A stretch of 64,000 nt of DNA from Halosegnis rubeus (GCF_009184545.1 NZ_QJOW01000002.1:124001-188000), one strand, 5' to 3'. Shown: positions 53,312-62,832, numbered from the stretch's first letter. Program-made: numbers and translations. The notes: generated by a model not told the origin, from the letters alone.

Positions 53312-54364
53312 ATGAACCGACGAACCATCCTCACAGCGTGTGGCACAGCCCTCGCCGGCGCACTCGCCGGCTGTAACAGCAGCGACGAGTCGACCGAGAC
53401 GCGAACAGCGACGACGGCCCAGACGGCCAGTCCGACGCCGGAGTCGACGGCGACGCCGACACCCGCGAATCCGGAGGTGACGGCCGCACTGGAGACGGCC
53501 CGGCCGGAAGCGGCGACAGCGTTCGAGGCGGTCCAGTCGTTACAGGTCGTCGACGACGGCGACCTCGCGATGGACGAAGACAGCGGGTTCCGCGGGTACG
53601 CAGCCCACGAACGAGCCGACGTGTACGATCCGCTCACGGTCGTACGGGATACGCTTGTCCCGGTGCGCGAGGAGGGAAGCAAGCGCCAGCAGGCGCACGT
53701 CGAACTCCTCTTGTCGGTCGGCGAGTACACGAACACGAAGTATCAGGAGTACACGGCAATCGCGGAGGGATTCTCGCGGCTGTACCGCGGCATCGACGCG
53801 CACATGTCGACTCAGGTCGGGGACGCCTACAAGTTCTACACGGGAGCACGGGAGGACTTGGCGAGCATGTCACAGGAGCGTGTCGCGGCGAGTCAACTCC
53901 TCCAGCAGTTCGCGACCGACGGTATCGAGGCCAACGTCGACGGGTTCTCGATTATGGACGAGCAGGCCGAACAGACGTACGTGTCGACGCTGGTGTATCG
54001 GTGGGAGCCGGCGGCGCGCGGACTGATACACCAACTCGACGGATTCGGCGCACTCGGGCAGGCCCGGACTGCGTTCGAAGCCGACGAGTACGAGCGGAGC
54101 GTCCGGCTGGCACGTATCGCCCGCGAGAAGTTCGACACCGCCGCGACGGCCGTCCCGACGGCCCTCGACCGCGACGTGTCGCTGTTCTCCTCGTGGCTCG
54201 AGACGGTGGCGTGTCGCGCCCCGGGGTTCGTCGAGTCGGCGGAAACGCTCCGGGCTGCGGGCGAGTCGGCGCTCGCGGGCGAGACCCACGCCGCGAGTGA
54301 GACCTACGAATCGTCGAAGACGCAGTTCGACCGGGCGTTCGACTGCGAGGGGGAGTCGGCGTGA
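53312..54364 (+). CDS. Tat-exported lipoprotein with helical body
   Basis: 350 residues. The signal NRRTILTACGTALAGALAGC has an RR pair and lipobox LAGC (Cys21), then a Thr/Ser/Pro linker. The body is mostly helical (VTAALETARPEAATAFEAVQ, KQRQ-rich helices and a TPR-like arrangement), ending with Cys residues near ETVACRAPGF and RAFDCEGE. No family recognised. It starts 10 bases after the CAP gene, so both lipoproteins are probably coexpressed and act at the cell surface beside the pilus-like structure. Confidence 0.75.
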   Translation: MNRRTILTACGTALAGALAGCNSSDESTETRTATTAQTASPTPESTATPTPANPEVTAALETARPEAATAFEAVQSLQVVDDGDLAMDEDSGFRGYAAHERADVYDPLTVVRDTLVPVREEGSKRQQAHVELLLSVGEYTNTKYQEYTAIAEGFSRLYRGIDAHMSTQVGDAYKFYTGAREDLASMSQERVAASQLLQQFATDGIEANVDGFSIMDEQAEQTYVSTLVYRWEPAARGLIHQLDGFGALGQARTAFEADEYERSVRLARIAREKFDTAATAVPTALDRDVSLFSSWLETVACRAPGFVESAETLRAAGESALAGETHAASETYESSKTQFDRAFDCEGESA

Positions 54365-54408
54365 GCGCGGGTCGCACGACATTTACCAGCTAAGCGTGTA
54401 TCGGGAAT

Positions 54409-55026
54409 ATGGACCCTGATGAGGTACGCGACGACTGGGCCGGTCGGTCGGGCCGCTACTCCCCACAGTACTACGCCGACCTCGGACCGAATCAGGTGAG
54501 CGAAACGCTGCTCGACGTGCTTGACCACTACGCCGACACCGACGCGCGCATTCTCGAACTCGGCTGTGGCTCCGGCCGTCACCTCGAAACCCTCCGCGAG
54601 CACGGCTACGAGCACCTGACCGGCATCGACATCAACGAGGACTCCTTCGACGTGATGGACGAGGCGTACCCCACGCTCGCGGAGACGGGTACCTTCCACG
54701 CCGGGGCAATCGAGGATATCCTCCTCGACTACGAGACGGACGCCTTCGACGTGGTGTACTCCGTCGAGACGCTCCAGCATATCCACCCGGACGACACGTG
54801 GGTGTTCGACGAGGTGGTGCGCGTCAGCGACGACCTCATCGTGACCGCAGAAAACGAGGGGAACAGTCCGACGCGTGGCCGTGGCGAGTCGGAGACCAGT
54901 TGTGTCGACGGTGAGTTCCCACTGTATCACCGGGACTGGAAGCAGGTGTTCGGTGAGCGCGGCTGTGCCCATCTGCTTCGCGAGCCGACCTCCCGAGACA
55001 CGATTCGGGTCTTCCGGACGCCCTGA
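54409..55026 (+). CDS. Class I SAM-dependent methyltransferase
   Basis: 205 residues. Motif I is RILELGCGSGRHLETLREHG (about residue 47), then LTGIDINEDSFDVMDE and a FDVVYSVETLQHIHPDDTW block. The substrate is unknown. A CATTTACC element about 22-28 bases before the ATG gives its own promoter, so it need not belong to the pilus cluster. Confidence 0.87.
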   Translation: MDPDEVRDDWAGRSGRYSPQYYADLGPNQVSETLLDVLDHYADTDARILELGCGSGRHLETLREHGYEHLTGIDINEDSFDVMDEAYPTLAETGTFHAGAIEDILLDYETDAFDVVYSVETLQHIHPDDTWVFDEVVRVSDDLIVTAENEGNSPTRGRGESETSCVDGEFPLYHRDWKQVFGERGCAHLLREPTSRDTIRVFRTP

Positions 55027-55080
55027 CCGACTTGTCGGCGGTATGGACGGATTTATTCGCCCACCGGCGTACTCCAAGAT

Positions 55081-55560
55081 ATGGAGGTCAAATCGCGCCA
55101 CCACCTGCGCGGCGACGAAATCGACGACATCGTCGAGACGATTCGGGCGACGTTTGGGGTCGAAATCGACGGCGACAGCTTCGAGGACGTGACGTTCGAC
55201 GACTCCGACCAGCGGGTCGTCCTCGTCGACGGCGACCCGTACGTGGTCTTCTTCGATGGGGAGCCGTCGCTGACGGTCAACGGCGCACAGGAGTTCGCGC
55301 CCGAAAGTCGCGTCGTCACCGTCGACGCCGGCGCGATCTCGTTCGTCTCGGACGGCGCTGACGTGATGCGTCCCGGCATCGTTGAGGCCGACGCGGACAT
55401 CGAGGCGGACGATCTGGTCGCGATTGCCGAGGAGAGCCACGGCAAGGTGCTCGCCATTGGTCGCGCGCAGGTCGGCGGCTCCGAGATGGTCGGCGACAGC
55501 GGGAAGGTGGTCGAGTCGCTCCACCACGTCGGCGACGACCTGTTCGAGTTCGCTGTTTAG
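55081..55560 (+). CDS. PUA-domain RNA-binding protein (MCT-1-like)
   Basis: 159 residues. The first half (SRHHLRGDEIDDIVETIRAT) matches the pre-PUA domain and the second half has a PUA fold: VMRPGIVEADADIEADDLVA, SHGKVLAIGRAQVGGSEM. Relatives take part in translation or tRNA modification. A GATTTATTC element about 25-33 bases upstream is the promoter. The long gap downstream contains dispersed element copy B. Confidence 0.88.
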   Translation: MEVKSRHHLRGDEIDDIVETIRATFGVEIDGDSFEDVTFDDSDQRVVLVDGDPYVVFFDGEPSLTVNGAQEFAPESRVVTVDAGAISFVSDGADVMRPGIVEADADIEADDLVAIAEESHGKVLAIGRAQVGGSEMVGDSGKVVESLHHVGDDLFEFAV

Positions 55561-55867
55561 GACTGCTGTTTTTGCCTTGACGGCTTGCTGACTTCGGCTT
55601 TGATGGTTCGCGACCTCGTGCTGATTCGCGCTCGGACCACGTCACCCGCACAGGCAACCGTGGCGGTGGCCTACCGCACCGCTCGCCGTGCGAGCGTGTG
55701 CGGTCCGGGGGAGGGTTGGCGCGGTACCGGTCCCGAGGCCAAGCAACGAGAGTGGTGGCGGTGGTGTCGAAGTGACGACGAGCAGGGGGTGTTGACGTGA
55801 TAGCGAACGGGGTGGTGTCGAAACCAAACGACACAGAACCGGCCGTATAGCAGACACGACAGCGGCT
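55561..55867. other. Gene-free convergent gap
   Basis: Between the 3' ends of the PUA and DUF1028 genes. No credible frame. It holds dispersed element copy B (55653-55774); the rest shows no clear structure, apart from a further related word GGTGGTGTCGAA near 55811. Confidence 0.6.
55653..55774 (+). repeat. Dispersed noncoding element, copy B
   Basis: Starts GGCAACCGTGGCGGTGGCCT and ends GAGAGTGGTGGCGGTGGTGT then CGAA. It shares ordered words with 22495-22706 on the same strand but lacks that copy's middle part. Like copy A, it occupies a convergent gap. Confidence 0.65.
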
Positions 55868-56578
55868 CTACTCTTCTCCCGCGTCGATATCGTCCTCCTC
55901 GTAGCTCTCCTCGTACTTCTCCACTGCGGCCTGATAGCTCTCGTCGGCGAGTTCGTACGTCTCACGCAGATCTTCGACCGGCGTCTTCGAGGCGTCGACG
56001 CGCAGGTCGTTGTAGTATGGCTCCATCTCGCGGTCCTCGGTGGTCGTGACGATGAGCGCGGCCGACTGCACCTCCAATTCCTCGCGCTTGTCGCCGCCCT
56101 CGGCGTGGCCGGCCGCGAGCGCGTCGACGAGGCGCTCGGCCAGCGGCAGGTCAGCGTCGCTCGCCTCGTAAGCGTCGGCGGTCGCCTCTACGACCGATTC
56201 GCCGGTGAGGAGATTACCGGCGACGGTGAAGTTCTCGCGCTCGATATGGCCGTACCACTCCTTGCAGTCGCCACCGGAGAAGGCGAACGTGCCCTCGTCG
56301 TCGACGCCGTGGAGTTGGCGGTTCGGGGCACCCTCGTCGGCGTTGAGCAGGGACTGGAGCGCGTCGTCGACGGCGAGACCGTCGGCGAGATACTCGACGC
56401 CCCTCTCGCCGAGTTCGACGTTGACGAGCGACTGGGTGGCGACGGCTCCGTGCTCGTTGGCGAAGGGACACAGCGTGCCGACCGCCGCGAGGCGGGTGGT
56501 GACGGCGACGCCGAAGCGTGTCTCTTCGCTGCCGTCGTCAGTCTCGTACGGGTCGCGGACGCAGATGCTGAATGTCAC
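55868..56578 (-). CDS. DUF1028 (Ntn-hydrolase-like) protein
   Basis: 236 residues from GTG (56576-56578). Family pattern: FSICVRDPYETDDGSEETRF, HGAVATQSLVNVELGERGVE, RQLHGVDDEGTFAFSGGDC, FTVAGNLLTGESVVEATADA and ADLPLAERLVDALAAG with a later QSAALIV. The fold is related to proteasome-type amidases; substrates are unknown. It has an acidic C-terminal tail. Divergent from sepF with 96 bases between starts. Confidence 0.85.
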   Translation of the reverse strand: MTFSICVRDPYETDDGSEETRFGVAVTTRLAAVGTLCPFANEHGAVATQSLVNVELGERGVEYLADGLAVDDALQSLLNADEGAPNRQLHGVDDEGTFAFSGGDCKEWYGHIERENFTVAGNLLTGESVVEATADAYEASDADLPLAERLVDALAAGHAEGGDKREELEVQSAALIVTTTEDREMEPYYNDLRVDASKTPVEDLRETYELADESYQAAVEKYEESYEEDDIDAGEE

Positions 56579-56674
56579 AGCCGGGGGTTCGACGCTCGCG
56601 AGGAAACGCTTGTGATCGGGGTCACCTGGCGTCTGACGCAAGAGTTTTCCCCCGCGACGCCGCGTTTCGCCAGT

Positions 56675-57022
56675 ATGGGACTGATGAGCAGGCTGTTGGG
56701 TGGTGACCGGAGCACCGACGACTACGTCGAACTCGACATCGACGACTTCGACGCTACGCCGTCGGACTCGGGGACGCAGGTACACATCGCCACGATTGGC
56801 GAGCAGGGCGACGTGGTACCAATCAAGGACGCCATCTACGACGGCGACATCGTCATCGCGGATATCACCCGCCACACGACGACCGACCGCACGATGGAGC
56901 ACATCTCCGATGAGCTGAAACAGGTCGCCGACGAGGTCGGCGGCGACATCATCCAGAAGGACGACGACCAACTCATCATCACGCCGGGCGGCATCTCGGT
57001 CGCCCGCTCGCGACTGGAGTAG
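56675..57022 (+). CDS. sepF: Archaeal SepF cell-division protein
   Basis: 115 residues. A short amphipathic N-terminus (MGLMSRLLGGDRS) that should bind the membrane is followed by the SepF domain: IATIGEQGDVVPIKDAIYDG, DIVIADITRH, MEHISDELKQVADEVGGDI, DQLIITPGGISVARSRLE. It anchors FtsZ to the membrane during division. An AGTTTTCC element about 25-30 bases upstream fits a leaderless start. An ATG three codons later is an alternative. Confidence 0.92.
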   Translation: MGLMSRLLGGDRSTDDYVELDIDDFDATPSDSGTQVHIATIGEQGDVVPIKDAIYDGDIVIADITRHTTTDRTMEHISDELKQVADEVGGDIIQKDDDQLIITPGGISVARSRLE

Positions 57023-57061
57023 AAACGGGCCGTTTACCCCCGCGCCGCCGTTCGCTTCTGT

Positions 57062-58003
57062 ATGACCGCGATACGCGCTAACGGCCTCGTCAAGGAGTAC
57101 GGAGACGTGCGGGCGCTCGACGGCCTCTCATTCGAGGTAGCTGAGGGCGAGTTCTTCGGCTTGCTCGGCCCGAACGGGGCCGGCAAGACGACATTCATCA
57201 ACATCCTCGTCGGTCTCGCACGCTCGACGGCCGGCTCCGCCGAGGTGTTCGGCCACGACGTCGAAAGCGAGTATCAGGAAGCCCGCAACCGCATCGGGCT
57301 CGCGCCACAGGAGTTCAACGTCGACCGATTCTTTCCGATTCGCGAGGTGCTCGAACACAAGGCCGGCTACCACGGCGTCGCCCCCGACGAGGCCGCACGC
57401 CGCGCCGACGAGGCACTCAAGACCGTCGGCATCTACGACAAGCGCGACACCCGCTTCGACTGGCTGTCGGGCGGGATGAAACGCCGGTTCCTGCTGGCGC
57501 GTGCCCTCGTCACCGACCCGGACCTCCTGATCCTCGACGAGCCGACCGCCGGCGTCGACGTGGAACTCCGCCGCGAGCTGTGGGAGCTGGTCCAGCGGCT
57601 CAACGACGACGGTACGACGGTCCTGCTCACCACCCACTACATCGAGGAGGCAGAACGGCTCTGTGACACGGTCGCAATCATGGACGCCGGCCGGAAGGTG
57701 GAGGTGGCCTCTCCGGACGACTTGCGCGGACGCGGCGAGGACACGCTCGTCGTCACGCTCGCCGACGCCCCCGAGAGTGTGCCCGCGTTCGACCGCGAGG
57801 GCGTCTACGGCGCGACGCTCGACGGAACCGACCTCTCGGTGACTGTCGACGACGCCGGGTCGCGTGCGGCGGCCGTGATTCGCGCGCTCGACCGCGGCGG
57901 CTACGAGGTCACGAATCTCGACCTGCGGCGCGCTTCGCTCGAAGAGGTGTTCGTCGGGATGACGCGCGCTGACACCGACGCCGGCGGGGAGGTGACCCGA
58001 TGA
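57062..58003 (+). CDS. ABC-2-type exporter, ATP-binding protein
   Basis: 313 residues. Walker A LLGPNGAGKTTFINIL near residue 37, signature WLSGGMKRRFLLARALV, Walker B LLILDEPTAGVDVE and the switch His in LLTTHYIEEAERL. The C-terminal domain after residue 220 is typical of DrrA/CcmA-like exporters. Its ATGA-type overlap with the permease (58000-58003) shows one transporter. Substrate unknown. Confidence 0.93.
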   Translation: MTAIRANGLVKEYGDVRALDGLSFEVAEGEFFGLLGPNGAGKTTFINILVGLARSTAGSAEVFGHDVESEYQEARNRIGLAPQEFNVDRFFPIREVLEHKAGYHGVAPDEAARRADEALKTVGIYDKRDTRFDWLSGGMKRRFLLARALVTDPDLLILDEPTAGVDVELRRELWELVQRLNDDGTTVLLTTHYIEEAERLCDTVAIMDAGRKVEVASPDDLRGRGEDTLVVTLADAPESVPAFDREGVYGATLDGTDLSVTVDDAGSRAAAVIRALDRGGYEVTNLDLRRASLEEVFVGMTRADTDAGGEVTR

Positions 58004-58788
58004 CCCCTCTGGGGACGGGCTTTCGGTCGCTGCTCAAGCGCGAGATCCTCCGCTTCGTGCGCCGCCCCCGGAACACGTTCATCCCGCCGGCCATCACGAA
58101 CGTCCTCTATTTCGCCGTCTTCGGGGTCATCCTCGGTGACCGCATCGCGGAGATTCAGGGGTACGACTACATCCTCTTTATCCTCCCTGGACTGGTCGTG
58201 CTCGGTGCCATCTCCAACGCCTTCGAGAACGCCTCCTTCTCGATTTTCCACGGCCGGTGGAACGAGTACATCCACGAGGTGCTCACCTCGCCGCTGCCGT
58301 ACTCCAGTCAGGTGTTGGCGTACGTCGCGGCCTCTGCCCTGCGTGGACTGGTCGTCGGCGTCATCATCGTCGTCGTCGGTCTGCTGTTCGTCCCTTTCGC
58401 CATCGATGGGGGACGCGTTCCCGTCCGGAAACCGCTGTATCTCGCCGCGTTCATGCTCACGATTGTGACGCTGTTTGCTGCCTTCGGCGTCGTCGGGGGC
58501 CTGTGGGCGCGGGACTTCGATTATCTGACCGTGCTCAATCAGTTCATCCTCCGACCGCTCACATTCTTCGGCGGCGTCTTCTACTCGCTGGAGACGCTCC
58601 CGGAGTTCTGGGCGCAGGTGTCACTGTTGAATCCGATGGTGTACATGGTCAACGGCGTCAGATACGGGTTCCTCGGCTACACGGACGTGAACGCGAATCT
58701 CTCCTTGGCCGTGCTCGTCGGACTCACGGTTGTCGTCGTTGGTCTCGACGTGCTCCTGTTCCGGCGCGGCTACGGGATTATCGAGTAA
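58000..58788 (+). CDS. ABC-2-type exporter, permease
   Basis: 262 residues with about six membrane helices, including NTFIPPAITNVLYFAVFGVI, YILFILPGLVVLGAISNAF, RGLVVGVIIVVVGLLFVPFA and AVLVGLTVVVVGLDVLLF. The segment PLTFFGGVFYSLETLPEF is the usual ABC-2 signature. It pairs with the ATPase upstream. Its TAA abuts the stop of cofE. Confidence 0.92.
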   Translation: MTPLGTGFRSLLKREILRFVRRPRNTFIPPAITNVLYFAVFGVILGDRIAEIQGYDYILFILPGLVVLGAISNAFENASFSIFHGRWNEYIHEVLTSPLPYSSQVLAYVAASALRGLVVGVIIVVVGLLFVPFAIDGGRVPVRKPLYLAAFMLTIVTLFAAFGVVGGLWARDFDYLTVLNQFILRPLTFFGGVFYSLETLPEFWAQVSLLNPMVYMVNGVRYGFLGYTDVNANLSLAVLVGLTVVVVGLDVLLFRRGYGIIE

Positions 58789-59535
58789 TCAGAACTCCCA
58801 GTCGCGCAGTGCCTCGCGGACGATATCGTCCTCCTCGTCGCGGAACAGATTTTCTGAACCATCATGCTCACCGAACTCCCAGTCGCGCACGACCACGGCG
58901 GGGGTCCCACCGTCGCCCTCCCCGGCGACGAGATTCGCCGCGCCGGCGAGTTCGTCCACGACCGACTGGACCGTGACGCCGAGTTCCCGGCCGTCGCGGT
59001 CGTGTTCGCCCCGCCAGTCCCGGGAGGCCGGCATCCCCGCCCAGCCGACGGCGACGCCGCGCTGGCCGTAGCGGAACGGTCGCCCGGAAGTGTCGGTGAC
59101 GACCACGGCTACGCCGAGCGCGTCGGAGAGGCGCTGTGCCGACGCCGACGGATCCTCGGGCAGGAGCAGCAGGTCACCATCCGGCACGTTCGAGCGGTCG
59201 ATGCCCGCGTTGACGGTAATGTGGCCGAACTTCGTGACCGCGAGAATGAACGGGGCTTCCACGATGAGCTCCTCGCTCTCCTCGATGACGGCCTGCGCGA
59301 ACCGGGGGTCCTTCTCGTCGCCGGTGATGGATTCGAGGCGGGCGGCGATATCGCGGCTCCACTCGCCGGCCTCGAAGTCCTCGTAGTCGTAGCTGCGGCC
59401 TTCGGCCTTCGAGACGACGGTGGAGGCGACACACAACACGTCACCGTCCTCGAACTCGACGCGAGCGTCGATGAGCGCCGCGAGGTCGTCGCCGGCCGCG
59501 ATCTCGGGGAGACCGTCGACAGCGAACAGATGCAT
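58789..59535 (-). CDS. cofE: Coenzyme F420-0:L-glutamate ligase
   Basis: 248 residues. Family blocks: FAVDGLPEIAAGDDLAALID, VLCVASTVVSKAEGR, ESEELIVEAPFILAVTKFGH, GIDRSNVPDGDLLLLPEDP and VVVTDTSGRPFRYGQRGVAV. It adds glutamates to F420-0. The ATG at 59533-59535 has a minus-strand CTTTTTC about 27-33 bases upstream as TATA box. With npdG and mer it points to active F420 use. Confidence 0.94.
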   Translation of the reverse strand: MHLFAVDGLPEIAAGDDLAALIDARVEFEDGDVLCVASTVVSKAEGRSYDYEDFEAGEWSRDIAARLESITGDEKDPRFAQAVIEESEELIVEAPFILAVTKFGHITVNAGIDRSNVPDGDLLLLPEDPSASAQRLSDALGVAVVVTDTSGRPFRYGQRGVAVGWAGMPASRDWRGEHDRDGRELGVTVQSVVDELAGAANLVAGEGDGGTPAVVVRDWEFGEHDGSENLFRDEEDDIVREALRDWEF

Positions 59536-59758
59536 ACCGTCCAGTCGATACAGCGGCGAAAAAGTGACCCGGTCTCTCGTCGGGACATGACCGATGCCCG
59601 ACTGGTCCGTGGGGCGTGTCAACACACTCTGTCGTGAACGTCCATGTACGACTCCCTGAGCCACGTTTGCGGCAGGCGGGGTCAGACGGAAGCTCTCACG
59701 AACCCGACACTGACCGTTTCGCGGGCTGTTCGGCGCAAAATCGGGCAAACACGCCGGA

Positions 59759-59764
59759 TTTATA
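59759..59764 (+). promoter_or_regulatory. TATA box of the aconitase gene
   Basis: TTTATA lies 28-33 bases before the ATG at 59792, in a 256-base divergent gap shared with cofE. Nothing else clear is seen in that gap. Confidence 0.5.
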
Positions 59765-59791
59765 GTTCAGGCTGGTAGATATGCTGACGTT

Positions 59792-61759
59792 ATGGGACAG
59801 ACGCTAACGGAGAAAATCCTCTCGGAGCACCTCGTCGAAGGGGAGCTCGAGACAGGAGAAGAAATCGGTATCGAGATCGATCAGGTCCTCACGCAGGACA
59901 CCACCGGCACGTTCGTTTGGCTGCAGTTCGAGGCGCTCGGGCTGGACGAGGTCCAAACCGAGGTCGCGGCACAGTACTGTGACCACCAGACTTACCAGTT
60001 CGACTTCAAGAATACGGACGACCACCGCTTCCTCCGCTCTGCGGCAGGAACCTTCGGCGCGCACTTCTCGCGACCGGGCAACGGTATCTGTCACAACGTC
60101 CACAAGGAGAACTTCGCCGCCCCGGGCAAGACGATGCTCGGCTCGGACTCTCACACGCCCACGCCGGGCGGACTGGGCGAACTCGCCATCGGTTCCGGTG
60201 GACTCGACGTGGCCGTCGCCATGGGCGGTGGCCCGTACTACATCGAGATGCCGGAGGTCGTCAACGTGCGACTCGAGGGCGAGCTTCCCGAGTGGTCCTC
60301 GGCCAAGGACGTCATCCTCGAGATGCTCCGACGGCTCTCCGTGAAGGGCGGCGTCGGCAAGATCTTCGAGTACACCGGTCCCGGCGTCGAGACGCTCAAC
60401 GTGCCGGAGCGAACGACCATCACCAACATGGGGACGGAACTCGGCGCGACCTCCTCCATCTTCCCGACCGACGAGGAGACTCGCGAGTACCTCTCCCGAC
60501 AGGGTCGCGAAGACGTCTTCGAGCAGATCGGTCCCGACGAAGACGCCGAGTACGACGACGAGATCGTCGTCGATCTGAGCGACATCGAGCCGCTCGTCGC
60601 CAAGCCGTCCATGCCGGACAACGTCGTCCCCGTGCGTGAGGTGGCCGGTCAGGACGTCGAGCAGGTCATCGTCGGCTCCTGTACGAACGGTGGCTACGAG
60701 GACATCCTCCCCGCCGCGAAGATGCTGAAAGGCCAGGAGATCGACATGAAGACTGAGATGATCGTCGCGCCCGGCTCCAAGCAGGCGTCCGAGATTCTCG
60801 CTCGCGAGGGCTGGACCGCAGAGATGATGGCCGCCGGTGTGAACTTCTCCGAGGCCACCTGTGGTGCCTGTATCGGTATCGGCCACGTGCCGGCCTCCGA
60901 CTCCGTCTCCGTCCGGACGTTCAACCGCAACTTCGAGGGTCGCTCCGGCATCGAGGACGACTCCGTCTTCCTCTCCTCGCCGGAGGTCGCGGCCGCAGCC
61001 GCCATCAAGGGCGAACTCACCGACCCACGCGACCTCGCCGACGAACTCGGGCTGGACGCGCCGGGCGTCCAGATGCCGGACAAGTACAACGGCTCGAAGA
61101 CCGACCTCATCGCGCCCGACGAGGCCGTCGACGACGAGCTCGTCAAGGGGCCGAACATCGGCGACGTGCCGCTGAAAGACCCCCTCGACTCCAAGCTCGA
61201 GGGCGAGGCGCTGCTCAAGATGGACGACAACATCACGACCGACCACATCATCCCTGCGACGCAGGATATCCTGATGTACCGGTCGAACATCCCGAAGCTC
61301 TCCGAGTTCACGCTCTCGCGTGTCGACGACACGTTCGCACAGCGTGCACTGGACTCCGACGGCGGCTTCCTCGTCGCCGGCGAGAACTACGGTCAGGGTT
61401 CCTCGCGTGAACACGCGGCCCTCTGTCCGATGTATCTCGGCATCGAGGGCGTCCTCGCACAGTCCTTTGCCCGCATCCACAAGGCGAACCTGTTCAACTT
61501 CGGTCTCGTCCCGCTCACTATCGACGAAGCGGACTACGCGAACATCGAGCAGGGCGACGACATCGAAATCGTCGACGACGTGGCCGAAGCGGTCGACTCC
61601 GGACAGGAGGAGTTCACCGTCCGCGTCAACGACGACTGGGAGCTCACCGCTCACCTCGACGCCTCTGCGCGCGAACGCGAGATCCTCTCCGCCGGTGGCA
61701 AGCTGTCGCTCACGCGCTCGCAGTACGACGCCGAGGGCGCGGCACCCGCCGACGACTGA
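59792..61759 (+). CDS. acnA: Aconitate hydratase
   Basis: 655 residues. Iron-sulfur ligands appear as Cys in IVGSCTNGGYED and the pair in EATCGACIGIGHVP; the active-site GSDSHTPTPGGLGELAIGSG and the C-terminal swivel block VAGENYGQGSSREHAALCP are conserved. It interconverts citrate and isocitrate in the TCA cycle. Length fits the short archaeal/bacterial aconitase type with the swivel domain at the C-terminus. Confidence 0.95.
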   Translation: MGQTLTEKILSEHLVEGELETGEEIGIEIDQVLTQDTTGTFVWLQFEALGLDEVQTEVAAQYCDHQTYQFDFKNTDDHRFLRSAAGTFGAHFSRPGNGICHNVHKENFAAPGKTMLGSDSHTPTPGGLGELAIGSGGLDVAVAMGGGPYYIEMPEVVNVRLEGELPEWSSAKDVILEMLRRLSVKGGVGKIFEYTGPGVETLNVPERTTITNMGTELGATSSIFPTDEETREYLSRQGREDVFEQIGPDEDAEYDDEIVVDLSDIEPLVAKPSMPDNVVPVREVAGQDVEQVIVGSCTNGGYEDILPAAKMLKGQEIDMKTEMIVAPGSKQASEILAREGWTAEMMAAGVNFSEATCGACIGIGHVPASDSVSVRTFNRNFEGRSGIEDDSVFLSSPEVAAAAAIKGELTDPRDLADELGLDAPGVQMPDKYNGSKTDLIAPDEAVDDELVKGPNIGDVPLKDPLDSKLEGEALLKMDDNITTDHIIPATQDILMYRSNIPKLSEFTLSRVDDTFAQRALDSDGGFLVAGENYGQGSSREHAALCPMYLGIEGVLAQSFARIHKANLFNFGLVPLTIDEADYANIEQGDDIEIVDDVAEAVDSGQEEFTVRVNDDWELTAHLDASAREREILSAGGKLSLTRSQYDAEGAAPADD

Positions 61760-61857
61760 ACCGTCCCGTTTTCCGTTTTTTTGCCAGTCCAGCGACGACC
61801 ACCGGCAACACACCGAGCGGTCGGTGACACAAAGGCAGTGGCCCCCCAAGCGGTAGT

Positions 61858-62832
61858 ATGCTCGGTATCGAACTCACGCCCGAACACCCCGTCTCCCGGC
61901 TGGGCGAGCTTGGCGCGCGCGCCGAGGCCGCCGGCTTCGACACCATCTTCTGCTCGTCGCACTACAACAACCGCGACCCGTTCGTCGCGCTCGACCGCAT
62001 CGCCCGGCAGACGGACAGCGCCCGCGTCGGTCCCGGCGTCGCCAACCCCTACGACACCCATCCGCTCACGCTCGCCGGAAAGGTCGCAACCTTAGACGAG
62101 TCCTCGGGCGGGCGTGCCGTGTTCGGCATCGGACCGGGTGACCCGTCGACGCTCCGGAACCTCGGCGTCGAGCGCGAGCAGGGGCTTTCGGCGACGATTC
62201 AGGCGTTCAAGGACGCTCAACGGGTCTGGGACGGCGAGCGCGTCTCCCGTGAGGGGGTCCACACCGCGGCCGACGCGGGACTGAACTTCGAGCCACCACA
62301 GGGGGCCGACATCCCGGTGTACGTCGGCGGCGAAGGGCCGCACATGTGCCGGATGGCCGGCAAACACGCCGATGGACTGTTGTTCAACGGCTCGCATCCA
62401 GACGACCTCGCGTGGGCGCGCGACCGCGTCGAGGAAGGGAAATCCGACCGGCCCGACGAGCGCGGCGAGTTCGAACTGGCGGCGTACGCCTCCGTTTCGG
62501 TCGCAGCGGACGCCGACGCGGCACGCGCTGCCGCCCGCCCGCCGGTCGCGTTCATCGCGTCGGGAGCCGCCCCGCCCGTCCTCCAGCGACACGGCATCGA
62601 CCCCGGGGTGGCCGACGCTATCGGTGATTCGATTGCAGCGGGGAACTTCGAAGCGGCCTTCGAGCAGGTGACCGAGCCGATGGTCGACGCGTTCTGTATC
62701 GCCGGGACGCCAGAGGCGGTCGCTGCGCGGGCGGAGGAGGTGTTAGCACACGCGGATACTCTGGTCGTCGGGTCGCCACTCGGTCCCGACCTGGAGACGG
62801 CAATCGACCTCACAGGAGAGACGCTGTCGTAG
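61858..62832 (+). CDS. mer: Methylenetetrahydromethanopterin/-folate reductase-like, F420-dependent (Mer)
   Basis: 324 residues of the bacterial-luciferase-like TIM barrel. Blocks: RLGELGARAEAAGFDTIFCS, SARVGPGVANPYDTHPLTLA, VFGIGPGDPSTLRNLGVERE and DIPVYVGGEGPHMCRMAGKH. It would reduce the methylene-C1 carrier with F420H2. Haloarchaea use a folate-type carrier, so the exact pterin is inferred. Its TAG abuts the stop of the next convergent gene. Confidence 0.87.
   Translation: MLGIELTPEHPVSRLGELGARAEAAGFDTIFCSSHYNNRDPFVALDRIARQTDSARVGPGVANPYDTHPLTLAGKVATLDESSGGRAVFGIGPGDPSTLRNLGVEREQGLSATIQAFKDAQRVWDGERVSREGVHTAADAGLNFEPPQGADIPVYVGGEGPHMCRMAGKHADGLLFNGSHPDDLAWARDRVEEGKSDRPDERGEFELAAYASVSVAADADAARAAARPPVAFIASGAAPPVLQRHGIDPGVADAIGDSIAAGNFEAAFEQVTEPMVDAFCIAGTPEAVAARAEEVLAHADTLVVGSPLGPDLETAIDLTGETLS

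Noticed and set aside
59804-61849. Long open frame opposite the aconitase gene
   Set aside because: Shadow of aconitase on the other strand; no recognisable motifs.
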